64,000 nt of DNA, from assembly GCA_003254885.1 (NCBI GenBank), contig QANT01007881.1, positions 51,175 through 115,174 on the forward strand, given 5' to 3'. The stretch comes from Purshia tridentata (taxonomy: Eukaryota; Streptophyta; Magnoliopsida; Rosales; Rosaceae). The notes beneath the pieces were generated by a model, which saw nothing but the letters and a program-made list of their open reading frames with translations, did no database searches and was not told where the DNA came from. A program made the position numbers and the translations under genes. Shown piece by piece: positions 45,657 to 57,268 of this stretch (within the stretch, counting starts at the first letter, position 1; every line of letters begins with the position of its first letter).

Positions 45657-47269
45657 TGAAGTTTGGTATAAAGTGCTTTAACTCCCTAAAGCACCGAAGT
45701 AAAACAACGATCACTGATCGGACCCAATTTTAAAACTATTTGACAAGACTGAACCAATCAAACACACTTATGTCTGCTCGATAGAAGCACAACTCGAGAA
45801 ACACAACCAACTAGCAATTCAAGTATTTGTGTGAGGAGTGACAACCTAGGCACTCAAGGATCCATCAAGGTAGGCATCCCAGTGCTAGCCACAACTAAAG
45901 TGAGATGTGAGTTGCTAGATTATATTCAGTTCATCAGATGCAATATAATCAATCATAAGTCATGGTATGATGCCAAATACTAAGAAAATAAACACAAGAT
46001 ATATAAGACCCAAATAAACTCAGCAACCACAAAGAGGAGACACACAAGTTGTTCACCCAGAAAAACCTCAAAGGGTTAAAAAAACTGGGGGTCTTATCCG
46101 TTGACCAGGCAATCCAATATGTTGAGGTTCAATACAAAGTCTATATCAGCACACAAGCTCATTTACTAACTCTAAAGCTAAGTAGCAGCTAGCATACCCA
46201 CTTTGTGCAACCATCAACCAAGCAGCCGAGAGTCATTTACTTTGTTGGCAGCTCTATCCTCTAGCTCATCAACATGTAGCACCCCATTTTCAGCTTGCTT
46301 ATGGATCTTCAAGATATGAAAGTGATATGCAATATTTTGAGTTAGCAAGATTAACTCCTTCAACCAAACAAGATTTGAAGAAGCCAATATAAACCCAAAT
46401 CTAAAAACTAAAGTGATGTGTTTATGCTTTTTGAAGAAATATGAAACCCATACACAAAACCCATTTAGTTTTTAGATAAAACAATTCAAGAGATGAACAC
46501 AAGAAAATTTTCAAAGAAAACCTTTCAACTCTTGAAAATTAAAATGCCCATTTGGTCACCCAAAAAGATTCAGCTCAAAGGCTGCTCACAACATGCCAAA
46601 AATGTGAGTAACAAAAAGAATGAAGGGCTGCCCGTACCTCATAGCAGCAGCCACACACCCACACCCACACCGTTCCACATGGCAGCCAATAATAGACTCA
46701 AGTCCTAACCAACTTTCAGGACAGCTCATAGCCGAATATGCCAAAGGGAATCTGAAGATTCGTGTGGGAGAGGGACTGAGTTGTTTTGGGAAAGTTTCCA
46801 TTTTCAGAAAAAAGATTTGGGGAAGATGATGAATAGTGCAAGATGAAAACCCATTAAAAACTGATGTGGGCTGGAGAATGAAAGAGAAGAGTAAAGGCCC
46901 AATCATAAGAAGTCAGAAAGTTAAACACGTGCAAATACCCATTTAGGAGAGTGAACCACATAAAAGATTCTCACGTGGGATCACTTAATATTCACAAGAT
47001 AGTATGTGCAGTTCCCGTGCCAGAAAAGTGTAGTGTATGATATGTCATAGACTAGTCAAAACATGCACTGCTCTGTGAAAAACTGATGTTACGTGAAATG
47101 CATGATATGGGTATTACCTTAGGCATGAGGGATGTAGGACCAGCTATGCAGACTTCATTGCACACTCAAATGTTCCTAACTTAGTCTAGAGCTTGTGTGA
47201 GATTCAAATCTAAAATAATTACAAGCTGTTTTGTCAAGGAAATTGCCAATACAAAACTTGAAACTAACA
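45657..47269 (-). mobile_element. Additional full LTR of the copia family
   Basis: 1,613 bp, with TG...CA ends as in the other copies. It lies outside the 74-bp 5' LTR remnant rather than being continuous with it, so it may be the rest of the original 5' LTR displaced by rearrangement, or a separate solo LTR. Right flank TGATG does not match the element's left flank. Confidence 0.88.
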
Positions 47270-48524
47270 TGATGTTTATTGACAAATTTAGAAGTAGATG
47301 ATTAGGGTTTTGGGTTTTGAGTTGTGGGTGAGTTAATATTACCTTAAAATTAAAATTGTGGTTGTGGATAAGTTAATGTTACATAAGTTTTATATAATAA
47401 AAACTAGGTTATTACATTGTACAATTGAGCTTGCTCTCCTATTTATCCAAAGATATGAAACTTATCCTTGGTTGGGATATGATTATTGTTCACATGAAGT
47501 AATAGGTTAAAACTAAAAGAAATTGGCTTGTTGCATTTGAAGTGGTAGGGTAGAAACCAAAAACCAAAAATAGGCAAAAGCTAGGAAAATCACGTGAACA
47601 TGCATGCTAGATATAGCCAAAAGGATAAAAGTGGTATTAATGCCACAAAAGTCACCATCAAGGATTTTATTTGTAGTTGGCTTTTAAAAGTGAGCTGCAG
47701 AGGAATTTGCTATATTATTTAGGGAAAAGTATATCAAAAGGACTCTAAATTTGATGTTGGAGCCAAATCAGGACTTCAACTTTAAAAGTATATATGCCAG
47801 GACTAAAACTTGACTTAAGCGCCAAATAAGGCTACTCCGTCAAATTTGTTACAACTTTTGTTAAAAAATGACCATGTGACAACTTTATTTATCCGACGTC
47901 TACCATGAACATCTATACAAAAAACTCGTGTGAAAACAATTCCTTCAACACCTATACTCCGTATAAGTGACCACACAGAAGAAATCTTCCTTAACTGGAA
48001 TGATAAGATGCAGACAACTGAAGAAGCAGATGATCGATGATGTCAGGTGGTGAGATAACTTGACAGAGGAAGAATATGAAGAGATAATGAACAAGATAGA
48101 ATATTAGATCGCACTGTTCAGTATAAATATTATCAGAAGAGCAACAAAGCCAAGTTTTTCAAATTTAGATGAAGACAAGATGGGACCACATTTGTCCACT
48201 AGTAAGGGGCATAAATGTATGGACCTTAGAGGAAAGAGAAACTTAAGAATGGACCTTAAGAAAAATCACCCTAAATAATAATAATAATAAAATGAGAGAC
48301 AACAAAAAAAATTGAAAATATATGCAATGTCTTGTGGCAAAAAAATCCCAGCCAGCAGCAGTGGTCACTTATCCACTTGCATCTGATATCATTCTCTTTG
48401 AAGCATAGCCAATGGTGATGTGTGGACCCTCGCAACCCTTAAAAACAAAAGGTGTAGAAAGGAAAGGCAATTACAAATCCCTGGAAGAGATAATTGAATT
48501 TATATACAAGTTTAAAAGAGAAGC
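47270..48524 (+). promoter_or_regulatory. Upstream region of the NDF5/PnsB2-like gene
   Basis: AT-rich, no ORF of note. It contains an (AAT)n run at 48278-48290. A TATATAC sequence sits at 48501, only 24 bp before the ATG, so it may be either the TATA box of a very short leader or chance. 47700-47990 has the look of an old transposon tail but could not be classified. Confidence 0.4.
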
Positions 48525-50213
48525 ATGAGCATGGCTTTCAGTCCATTCTTACCCAATTTCAGTCCTATCTCTGCTGCTACCCCATGTAAACATGTAGATT
48601 CTTCTTCTTCTTACCCTTGTCTACAAAACTACAAAACCAATAATAATACCAAGAGAGAATTCCCAGTTACAGCAGTGGCTTCAATCCCATTCCAACCACC
48701 CATCAACGTGGAGTACCTGGAACAAGAATTCAGTGGCCATGGAGTGGTATTCACAGGCATTGGTGACAACTGCGTTGCCACGATGGGATTGGACAACGGC
48801 AGTAAAGCCATCCTGGTGCTGCCGAGTGGCTTAATCACGTCCTACAAGGCTTCCATGTGGCACAGAGGCACCGTTGAGTTGCTGCATTCTTCGGTCTCTG
48901 AGGAGGAGAATGTGAATGAGAATGGTGGTGCTGCCATTAAAGGAGGGATCTCTTTAGGCTTGGAATGTGTTAGTATCAGTGAGGCTGAACAAGTTTCATG
49001 GTCTCCAACTAACTGGGCACTTCATGACATTAGAGGAAATCCTCACCACTCTATTCAGGTTGCATTTACTTTTACTTGATTATTGTTTCTCACAAGTACA
49101 TGATAATTTCTTTGATGGTGCATATTGTATATGACAGAACTTTAAGCCAGGCTCAACATTTTTCGCCAGACAATCAGATAATATACAAATTTTTACGTTA
49201 TTATTAAACTGTAAATCTAAACCACACATTCAGGAAAGATGATTATATTCCATACTCGGTAAAAAAAGTAAAATTGGCCTTATGCCAAGCCAATTTTTGG
49301 AGTTGGAGAAAACTATTAGATTATATCAATTGAGAATGTATGCAATGCAGGTAGAACTGATTAGCACTCTTTCAGAGGACATGGTTGAAGTCAGATACAT
49401 AGTGACTCTCAAAGAAGACGTCTTAATCTCAGAGCTTGTGGTCTCTAATAACTCTGAATCTTCATCGCTCCAACTAAGTGGGTCTATTTTAAGCCATCTG
49501 ACAGTAAGCTCACCAGATGCAACTTATGCAATTGGTTTGGAGAGATCAGATTTCTTTGGCTGCAGGTTGCCAATTTTGTCAAGTTTTGGTATAAAACCTC
49601 CAGACTTTGGGCAGAAAAATGAATCTCAGTTCAGCCAACTATGGAGGCAAATGCCACTCAATGGACTTCTGCCTGGCTGGGGTTCAGAAAATCAAAGAAA
49701 TGGCAATCAAGGAATAGCTGAAGAAGAAATGGAGGAGGGTGAAGAAGACGACAACTATAAGAATTTAAGAGAGCAAATGAGTCGTATATACACCAGTGCA
49801 CCTCGGGACTTCACAATCATTGATAGGGTATGTACTTTAAGAATCTAAATTCCAAAATCTGTTGCTTTTTTTTTTTTTTTTTTCAGAAAAGTGACTTTTA
49901 TTTTCTCATAATGTTGGAGTCTGCTTACCCGTGTGTGTGTGTGTATGTGTATGTGTATTTTCCTTATTGCCAAGGAATCTTACAGTTTGCTTCTTTTTCC
50001 ACATTTGTGATGGAACAGGGTAGAAGAAACTCAGTGGTAGTAGGAAGAGATGGGTTTGATGAACTATTCATGTTCAGTCCTGGCTCAAGTCATGAATGCT
50101 ATGGAAAATATGCTTATATATGTGTTGGCCAATCAGCTGTGCTCAAACCAATAATCTTGGGCCCTAATGAATCATGGAGGGGTGGACAGCGCTTACACAA
50201 TCCAAATTTCTAA
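48525..50213 (+). CDS. NDF5/PnsB2-like chloroplast NDH subunit, 3 exons
   Basis: Exons 48525-49058, 49351-49827 and 50019-50213 join in frame across GT...AG introns to give 401 residues. The first 55 residues or so are Ser/Thr-rich with basic residues and few acids, as in a chloroplast transit peptide. The rest (INVEYLEQEFSGHGVVFTGI, SKAILVLPSGLITSYKASMW, APRDFTIIDRGRRNSVVVGR, VLKPIILGPNESWRGGQRLH) has the aldose-1-epimerase-like fold of plant NDF2 (PnsB2) and NDF5, nuclear-encoded proteins needed for the NDH complex and cyclic electron flow around photosystem I. The family is structural, not enzymatic. An acidic insert (EEEMEEGEEDD) lies in exon 2. I could not decide between NDF5 and PnsB2. 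The second ATG (48531) is an alternative start. It converges with the SINE-like gene downstream. Confidence 0.82.
49059..49350 (+). other. Intron 1 of the NDF-like gene
   Basis: Donor GTTGCA after a complete CAG codon and acceptor TGCAATGCAG. Phase 0, 292 bp. Confidence 0.85.
49828..50018 (+). other. Intron 2 of the NDF-like gene
   Basis: Donor GTATGT after AGG and acceptor ATGGAACAG. Phase 0, 191 bp. It contains a T run (49867-49883) and a (GT)n stretch (49930-49960). Confidence 0.85.
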
Positions 50214-50729
50214 GTTGTCTAAGCATGCCTTTGTTCTCATCTTAAAATCTTTAGCATGACAACAGCCAAGAGAATTATAACTTTTATAGTTATGTTCAAG
50301 AAAAAAATAAAGTAGTTATCCCTTTTGATTATGTTGATGTGAAGCTTGCAGAGCATATTCTGCAGTTCATCACCAGGGATCAGTACTTAAAAGATGAGAA
50401 CATTGCATTCCACAAAGTGCAAAACCAAACACTATTTGTTTTGCATCCGCCACCATCTGAAGACCGGTAATCCTCATCAAGATATGGGATTTATATAAGA
50501 TAATCATACAAGCAATCAATGATAAAAATTGCCTCAAGGACAAATTCTTTAATTCTCTTAAGCATATCAATCATCCACATCTGGTTGGAGTGCTACATTG
50601 AACATCCACATCTGGTTGGAGTGGTTGAATTCTACTGTTACAGAACATCCACATATGGTGTCTAACATTGTTTTCTTTATCAAAAGATTTTGATACATCA
50701 GAATAAGTTAAAACAAGACAACTAGTACC
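50214..50729. other. Convergent intergenic region
   Basis: It contains the presumed 3'UTRs of both genes. A near-repeated ACATCCACATCTGGTTGGAG occurs at about 50573 and 50603, followed by a variant at 50645. No other gene is seen. Confidence 0.5.
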
Positions 50730-52972
50730 TTAAGTTGGAACAAGGTAACAACCATCATGCCCTTCACCTTGATCATTAATCCAAAGTAGCGGAAAAACTA
50801 CTGCTAGTGCGAAAGAAAGACCACAAAGCAACTTTACAGCAGCCTTTTGACAGGGTTTTTTGGTGGCAGACCTTTGAATTTCTGTTCTATTTTCAGGAAT
50901 CACCTCATGAGACACTTGCACATCAGCATCTGCAGGAATGTCATCTGTTGATGATACTGATTCAGAGCCACCTTGGAACTGCTCCCCACCAGCATATAAA
51001 CTGCTATTCTCTCTGCAGTCACAGTTCACACCATGTGAATAACCATTTTGCTCGTATCTGTCATTTGGGCTCCAGTCAAATTCGCTCGAGGATAAGCTTC
51101 TAAATCTTCTGGGTTGTTTCTCAGAGAAGTCTGAGTTGACATTATTTGGATCCTGAAGAGAGTGAACAAGCCTTCTTGGAGTTTTGAAGATGATGTTTTC
51201 TACATTGAGTGGAGTGCGTGACCTCTAAACCACAAGAGAGGCAATGTAGTTGTCAGAACCAATACCACATCAATATAGAAGAAAATCAAAACATTGGAGG
51301 ATTTAAATAAAAGTTAAGTTTCAGTGGACAGCACAAGTAGTACAATACCGTGCAACACTATCCGAAGATTGGTAGCTTTATGAAACATAAAGTTTTTAAG
51401 CAGAGTTAATTTGCCAAAGACTTAGAATTATTTATTATAAGGCCAATCTATTTCCTTTAGGCAATCCAGAAAGCTCCTCATTCACCTTATTGCTACCACT
51501 ACTTTCAGCATTACTTTTGACTCGTGACTCCATAAACTAGTTGGAAAACTACTTTTACCACCATCTCAATCTGACCATCAACTGCAATTTCTTTTCGAAC
51601 AGGAATCAAACAATAAATTGCTACAATATGTACAGGTGCAACTTACCAAGGGGCTGGTGGTGGTGCTTATTGATACTCCATTTCTAGGTTTTCTTTGTGG
51701 GAACCCTGCAAATTCTTCTGTGCAGTCTCCTTCGGTTTTCATGAATCCATTATTCCCAGATTGCTCTGAATATGAATTACAGTAGGCACCTTCCTGAGCA
51801 AGCGCTGAGAACAAGCCATCCTTGAGAGACACATCAACCAATCCATTCTCATGATTCCAAAGTTTCCGGTTTACACTTCTACAATCATAATTCGAGTTTC
51901 GAGATACCTGACTCATTGTAATAGGTGATTCATATTCAACAAAGGAATCAAGGGTCTGTGACTCGGGTGACACCGATTCAGGAGACTGATCACCATCACT
52001 TGATAAGTTTCTCCTCCTGCTATGGTCTCTCCTACTAAAATTTGACCCAGTGACCGAACTAGGACTCTTTCCAAGTTTTGAGCCTTTATCTGCAGCTATT
52101 CTCCTTGCAGTTTGCAAAGCTTCAAAGGCAGCCCCTCTGACATAAGCCATCTGATCAGACTGACACTTGTCCATTTCTTCAATTATTAACTCAAGTTCAG
52201 AGAAAATGCTCCAAGGATCTAAGCACTTCATTAAGAAATTCACCATTTGAATGGCTGACAACCGTTTCTGAGAATTCCCCTCCACTACACCAGCATTCAA
52301 TATCCGCAGTCCAGCTTGTATCAACAGCCTAGCATATGGTTCAACAACTGTAGCATTGCGCTTGGCAAGACCCATAACCAGACCCATGTGTGCATTTGTC
52401 TGAGTTGAATTCTCCTCCAAAGCCCCAGAAACATTCTGACAGACCTTATTAACCATCTCATCCGAAGCAAAACGCCAATTATCCGAATCCACAAGAGCCC
52501 TTAAGCAAAGGGCAGCACCGGAAGTCAAGCTCTCTTGAGAACCCAAGAGAGAATCTGAAAGGGGATTACAGAGTGAATGAATAATATACCGTTTCTCGCC
52601 TTCGGGAGTGGTTGGATCAATCCCATATCTAGCAATGGCCGGGACCACCTTTGAGCATGCCTGTTGAAGAGGGAAAGACCCCGCACTCGAAGCCAAGGTC
52701 TTGATAATGGTTGCCATGATGTTATCTATCAAAGGGACTATTTTGACACCATGAACACGAGCAAGAACTTCGTAGAGAGAAATAGTGCATTCTCCGGAAA
52801 AAGGACCAATTTCTTTAGTTTGAGAAACTTGGGCAAGAAACAGAGGGATTGCCTTGGAATCCAATTCTTTCACATAGGATTTCAGTGCTTTCATTGCTGA
52901 TCTACGACTATCAGCATCTTTATCAAGATTTGCCAATTCTCGCCTTAGCATTGGGCTTAAACTTCTACCCAT
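50730..52972 (-). CDS. SINE1/SINE2-like KASH protein, 2 coding exons
   Basis: Exons 52972-51647 (442 codons) and 51224-50730 join in phase 0 across GTAAGT...TTTAG to give 606 residues. The N-terminal 300 are ARM/HEAT repeats (MGRSLSPMLRRELANLDKDA, RSAMKALKSYVKELDSKAIP, AYVRGAAFEALQTARRIAAD). A serine-rich linker follows (310-560). A single membrane segment (LLCGLSFALAVVFPLLWI, 574-591) precedes a short luminal tail ending LVPT, the terminal motif of plant KASH proteins that binds SUN proteins across the nuclear envelope. Plant SINE1 and SINE2 have this design and link the outer nuclear membrane to actin, notably in guard cells. Length fits the family (about 560-610). SINE1 versus SINE2 was not resolved. 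Confidence 0.9.
51225..51646 (-). other. Intron between SINE-like coding exons
   Basis: Donor GTAAGT (51646-51641) and acceptor TTGTGGTTTAG (ending 51225). The 422 bp contain stops in all three forward frames of the gene, so it is not coding. Confidence 0.88.
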
Positions 52973-52979
52973 TGTTGAC

Positions 52980-53612
52980 CTGCTTCAAGTTTCAATAAAA
53001 TGGGTTATTCAGAGATATTGATGCCTACGGAAATGAAATCAAAGCAGGAAGAGTCTTCAAGAAGAGGATTCAAGAGGTGAATATTTAAGCGTTGTGTCTA
53101 GAGATTTTGAGTAGGTTATTTCAAGTCTTTCAAAAGCAACACAGCGGGAAAGATATATAATCCATGAAAGCCCAAGATTTGAATGTTTGGTAGTTCACCA
53201 AAACCCAAGTACTGAAGAAATCTGAGATCTTGGGGTTGGATTTTCAGATTATGCAAGGCAAAGCAACCTCAAATTTCAGAACTTTTCTGCATCTCCAAGT
53301 CCTCAATGTTGAAAATTCCAAGATTAAATTCCAAAGTTTGTTCCTTTCCTCACTTTTCCATAGCAATTAAACAGACAAGTACTCATTTAATGCAAGAAAA
53401 AATAAAAAGGATTTTCTTTCTATGAATTTTCTAGGCCAAAGTAGAGCAAGAACCTAAGAGATAGAAAATGGGTATCTCATATATCACATCATATAATACA
53501 TATAAATCAGCAAAAAAANCATAAAAATCAGCAAAAAAAAAAAAAAGGCAATTAAAGAAGCGAAATTGGAGAAGAAAAGACTGGTTTTTGAATACCCATA
53601 AGTAAGAAATAC
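52980..53612 (-). other. 5'UTR intron of the SINE-like gene (predicted)
   Basis: A donor (CTACAG/GTATTTCT) at 53612 and an acceptor (CTTGAAGCAG) ending at 52980, 7 bp before the ATG, frame 633 bp of AT-rich sequence. The 5'UTR first exon would be about 53690-53613. The intron includes a single N at 53519 inside a small duplicated AATCAGCAAAAAAA. Confidence 0.6.
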
Positions 53613-53690
53613 CTGTAGAACAGAGTATGGACGAGTAGACCTTCAAAGCTCTCTTCTGCTTCTTGTTTTCAGAGCTGTGCCTGTTTGAAA

Positions 53691-55419
53691 CAGAGGGTTT
53701 TTGAGTAGTGGGTTTGAAACAGAAGGTTTATAGTATTTATTTGTCTGTATTAGACTTTTGGGTTCCTGCGTTTGAATTCAGTGTTCATATTTTGTTCGTA
53801 TTATTTCATAATAATATTATTTATAAGCGTATTTTTAGGGCTCTCTGTCTTGATGATTTTTCCTTTTCTACAATTTCAAATCTTTTTTCCAAATTCCCCC
53901 GCTATCCCACAACGGAATCATCCTATCCCTGTAGTCTGACGATAATACCCCTATCCTAACATTTGATTATATAATGGAAATTTTCACTGCACATTTTTAT
54001 GTTATTTATAATTTTAAGACAATTTTAACAAAATTCAAATATTTAATTTGAAAATAAATTATTCACTTGATTTGAAAAACTTTTTATTGAAAGATTAAAA
54101 GACTATCTTATGGGCTTTCTAAAACTAATTTCAATTTTGATTTTCGTCTTTATTTGCTACAGAAATTTAGAATCACAATTTTTAAGATTTTCTTAAATTT
54201 TTGTTCGAAAATAAAAAATTTAAATTTATATATAAATGAATTTTAGTTATTCTTAAGTAAAACTTGTTAGTTTAAACAAGTTATTAATTTTAATTTAAAA
54301 GAAATTTTTATGTTAAGTGTATAATGTCTCAAGATTGCAAAAAATTAAATATAAAGCATAACGATCAAATTGGGAAAATTGAAACCACGATGACCAAATG
54401 TGCTTTCAACTCAAAACACAAGGAACCAAAATGTATTTAACTCTAGAAAAAAAAAAGTGTTAACATTGGCTAAAAAAACTTATATTTATGAGACTATGAG
54501 TACATCCTTTGTAGTTAATTAGACCAAAAACTATGAACTTTTTGTGTATTATTTTCAAAGAGTTAAATTTCGGTTCTGTAGAAATTTTCGATGGAAATTT
54601 CGACGGAAATGACAGAAATTACTATTAAAATATAGAAATTTTGAATAAAACTTTACTATATGTTTATTTAACATATTATCTACTACTTTGATAAAAAACA
54701 TTGAAGAAACCAAATTATATAATGGGTTTCATGTGATATAAAATGAATATAATGTACGCTAGAGACAAATACTGTACAAAAAATGGTTCACTAATTAATA
54801 ATTACATATGTTTTATTCAATAAATACCTTAGTTTTATTTATACTATAATTTTGAATCATAAATTAAACATAAATAATCATATAATAACTTGATCTGAAT
54901 TTTATTAAGAATGTTAATTTATTGGTTATGGACTGAAAAAGCTTAAAGAAAAGTTGAGTTGTGAGACCTAAGAAAATTTTGTTAAATTGATTTGGAGACA
55001 ACAACAAGTTTTGAAGATTCATAGAATATTATTTGAGGTTATGATTTTTATTATGTGCATTATTTAAGATTTGGAGATTCTTGGAGTGGAGACAAAATAA
55101 ATGTTTGGAGATTATTAGATATTTATTTGAGGTTATAAGAATTTTTGACAAATTAATTTAAGTAATTAAATATTTATAGAAGTTATTGAGAATTATTTAG
55201 AACCATATAAATTAAATTGAATGAGGTATGGGTAATTAAAAATGAAGTTAAGGTGATAAAAAATGGTACAAGATGAGAGGAACCCATAGGAATTATCGGA
55301 ACATTTTTTGAACTCTGATCGTTGATTGATGATTTATTTAAATATTTGGACGAGTATACCCTTAATATAAAAGTTTGGATTTAAGAGAAATAATTAAATT
55401 GTATCTTTATAAATTATGA
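53691..55419. other. AT-rich intergenic region, no gene
   Basis: No coding signal is seen in 1.7 kb. GAAATTTCGA(C/T)GGAAATT-like motifs occur at 54574-54625. Confidence 0.6.
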
Positions 55420-55930
55420 TTTTGGCATTGCTGGATAGAACTCGAACTCACAAGCATGTAGGCGAAAACGGATTGCGAATCGGAGTTACGTAGCTCAAAT
55501 TAAAAATATTTGAAGCATAAGGGCAAAATGGTAATTGTAGGTCAGATCAGATCTGGTCTTCCTCTTCTTCCCCAAGCACTCTCTCTCCTCTGCACTTTCT
55601 CTCTCCTCTCTTCTTTGACCAAACTTTGATCGCTTATATCTCTCTCATCTAAGCTCCGATTCCGGCGATTTTGTTGTCGTTAGAAAGTTATCAACGACGC
55701 CTTTCCACTGGTGGTTTCAGATCACTCATCCAACTATCCACAAAGACGCAGCAACGCAAAATCAGTCACACCTTCCGGCCGGCAATCTCCCATTTCCGGC
55801 CACGTCGAGACCACAAACCACCCAAGATCTCTTTCTCTTATCGAGCTAGACCTCATGGTACCCTTTCCTTGCCTCAACAACCAACCAAAAAGCCATCAAT
55901 TTGGGTTTTTTACAGAGATGTGAGTAGTGA
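55420..55930 (+). mobile_element. Old LTR remnant related to families 1 and 2
   Basis: It has the same arrangement as the LTR leaders: an ACTCGAACTCACAAGCATGTAG...GGAGTTACG module, TTGTAGG before a CT-rich leader, then GACGCCTTTCCACTGGTGGT, the same as AGCTTTCCAACGAT...CGACGATGCC in copy C (reverse complement of 21050-21130). The 103-codon ORF at 55671 is leader sequence, not a gene. Confidence 0.6.
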
Positions 55931-56017
55931 GCGAAATTTTACCGAAATTTCGGTAATTTTGGAAATTTCGACAAAAAATTAATAAGTTGGTGTTAAAATT
56001 TTCATATCCTCAAAAAA

Positions 56018-56051
56018 CGAAATTTTCGGTGAAATTTCGCCGAAAATTTCG
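56018..56051. repeat. 34-bp near-perfect palindrome of GAAATTTTCGG
   Basis: CGAAATTTTCGGTGAAATTT then CGCCGAAAATTTCG differs from its own reverse complement at two positions. It is nested in a wider inverted repeat (GGTGTTAAA at 55989, TTTAACACC after 56051). Confidence 0.85.
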
Positions 56052-56527
56052 AAATTTAACACCTTTATTTTGTACTTATTTCTCCATTTTCTTATTACAT
56101 TAAAATAGCTAAAATTAAATTCAAGATACGTGTCCAAACTCAAACCAATTGCTAAATAAATATCATATGAGGCACAAAGAACTCATTCTCAAGGAGGTGT
56201 TAAAAGTAATTTGATCATTCGAAATAAAGCTTATTCTTTTATATAATTTAGGTTGGCGGGAAAGCTTGTTGGTTTCTTAATTTTTGGTGGTGGGAAACTT
56301 TATCTGTTTGTTTCAGATTCTTAAAACTTGATGGATGAAAAGTTGTTTCCCGCTTTAATTTTCTTCTAAGATTTGAAAGCAGCCAAAAACAAAAAAGCCA
56401 AATATTCAGTTGGCCATTCACCATTGGTCGCCTCATTTTTATTTTTATTTTTAGTAGAACAGTTGGTACTTTGTGCCTCATTTGGTAATAGTCGAGTAGT
56501 CGAGTAGTCTAGTCTGAAAACTAAGGA

Positions 56528-56699
56528 GCAATTTATTATATACATTCAAACAAAAAAAAAATTTATTATACAGAATGTAAATGTAGGGATTTTCTCTAGG
56601 GCAGACACATTAGCAATTTATTATATACATTCAAACAAAAAAAAAAATTTATTATATAGATTGTAAATGTAGGGATTTTCTCTAGGGCAGACACATTTG
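56528..56699. repeat. 85-bp tandem duplication
   Basis: The block starting GCAATTTATTATATACATTC at 56528 is repeated from 56613 with two or three differences, including the length of the A run. Confidence 0.88.
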
Positions 56700-57268
56700 C
56701 TATTTTTGTTTTTTGCAGATTCTTGCCCCTGAATACTGGGTGATTGTATCCAGCACTTGGTATGATTTTTTGTAACAACTGAGTGCTCAAACAAGAGCTT
56801 AGCACCGTTTTATCCACCGATTTTAAGGATATTTTCTGAAGGGTTCGCTTGACACCCTCTTAGGGTGTAGAATGAGGCTTGTGGAGCTACATTTGCCTAA
56901 AATTTCGAAGTTAAAACCTAACATAAAGATGATAAACTAGGTGCCGAGCTCTCCAAGAAAAAGAAAAACAACAATGCTACACTTATTATATTTTTATACT
57001 ATAATTTTATACCATCTTACGGGGCAATCTACATGGCATTAAAATGTGGAAAAAAAAACCCTAAAAATAAGGAAATACTCTGCCAGTACAATAATGACAT
57101 ATAAGATGGTATAAAAAATATGGTAAAAATAGCATTATTGAAAGAAAAATACACTCCTGAACGCTCGGTGATGGGGATCCCCAAAAAAAAAAAAGTGAGC
57201 ATGTTGAAAAGAATTGTGTGAATGTGAGACCCATAAAATACTTATTATAATATATTTTCTTTAGTTAA

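Larger units (their letters stand above)
55931..57268. other. AT-rich region with palindrome and duplication, no gene
   Basis: Contains a near-perfect palindrome (56018-56051) and a tandem duplication (56528-56699). No coding signal is seen. Confidence 0.5.
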
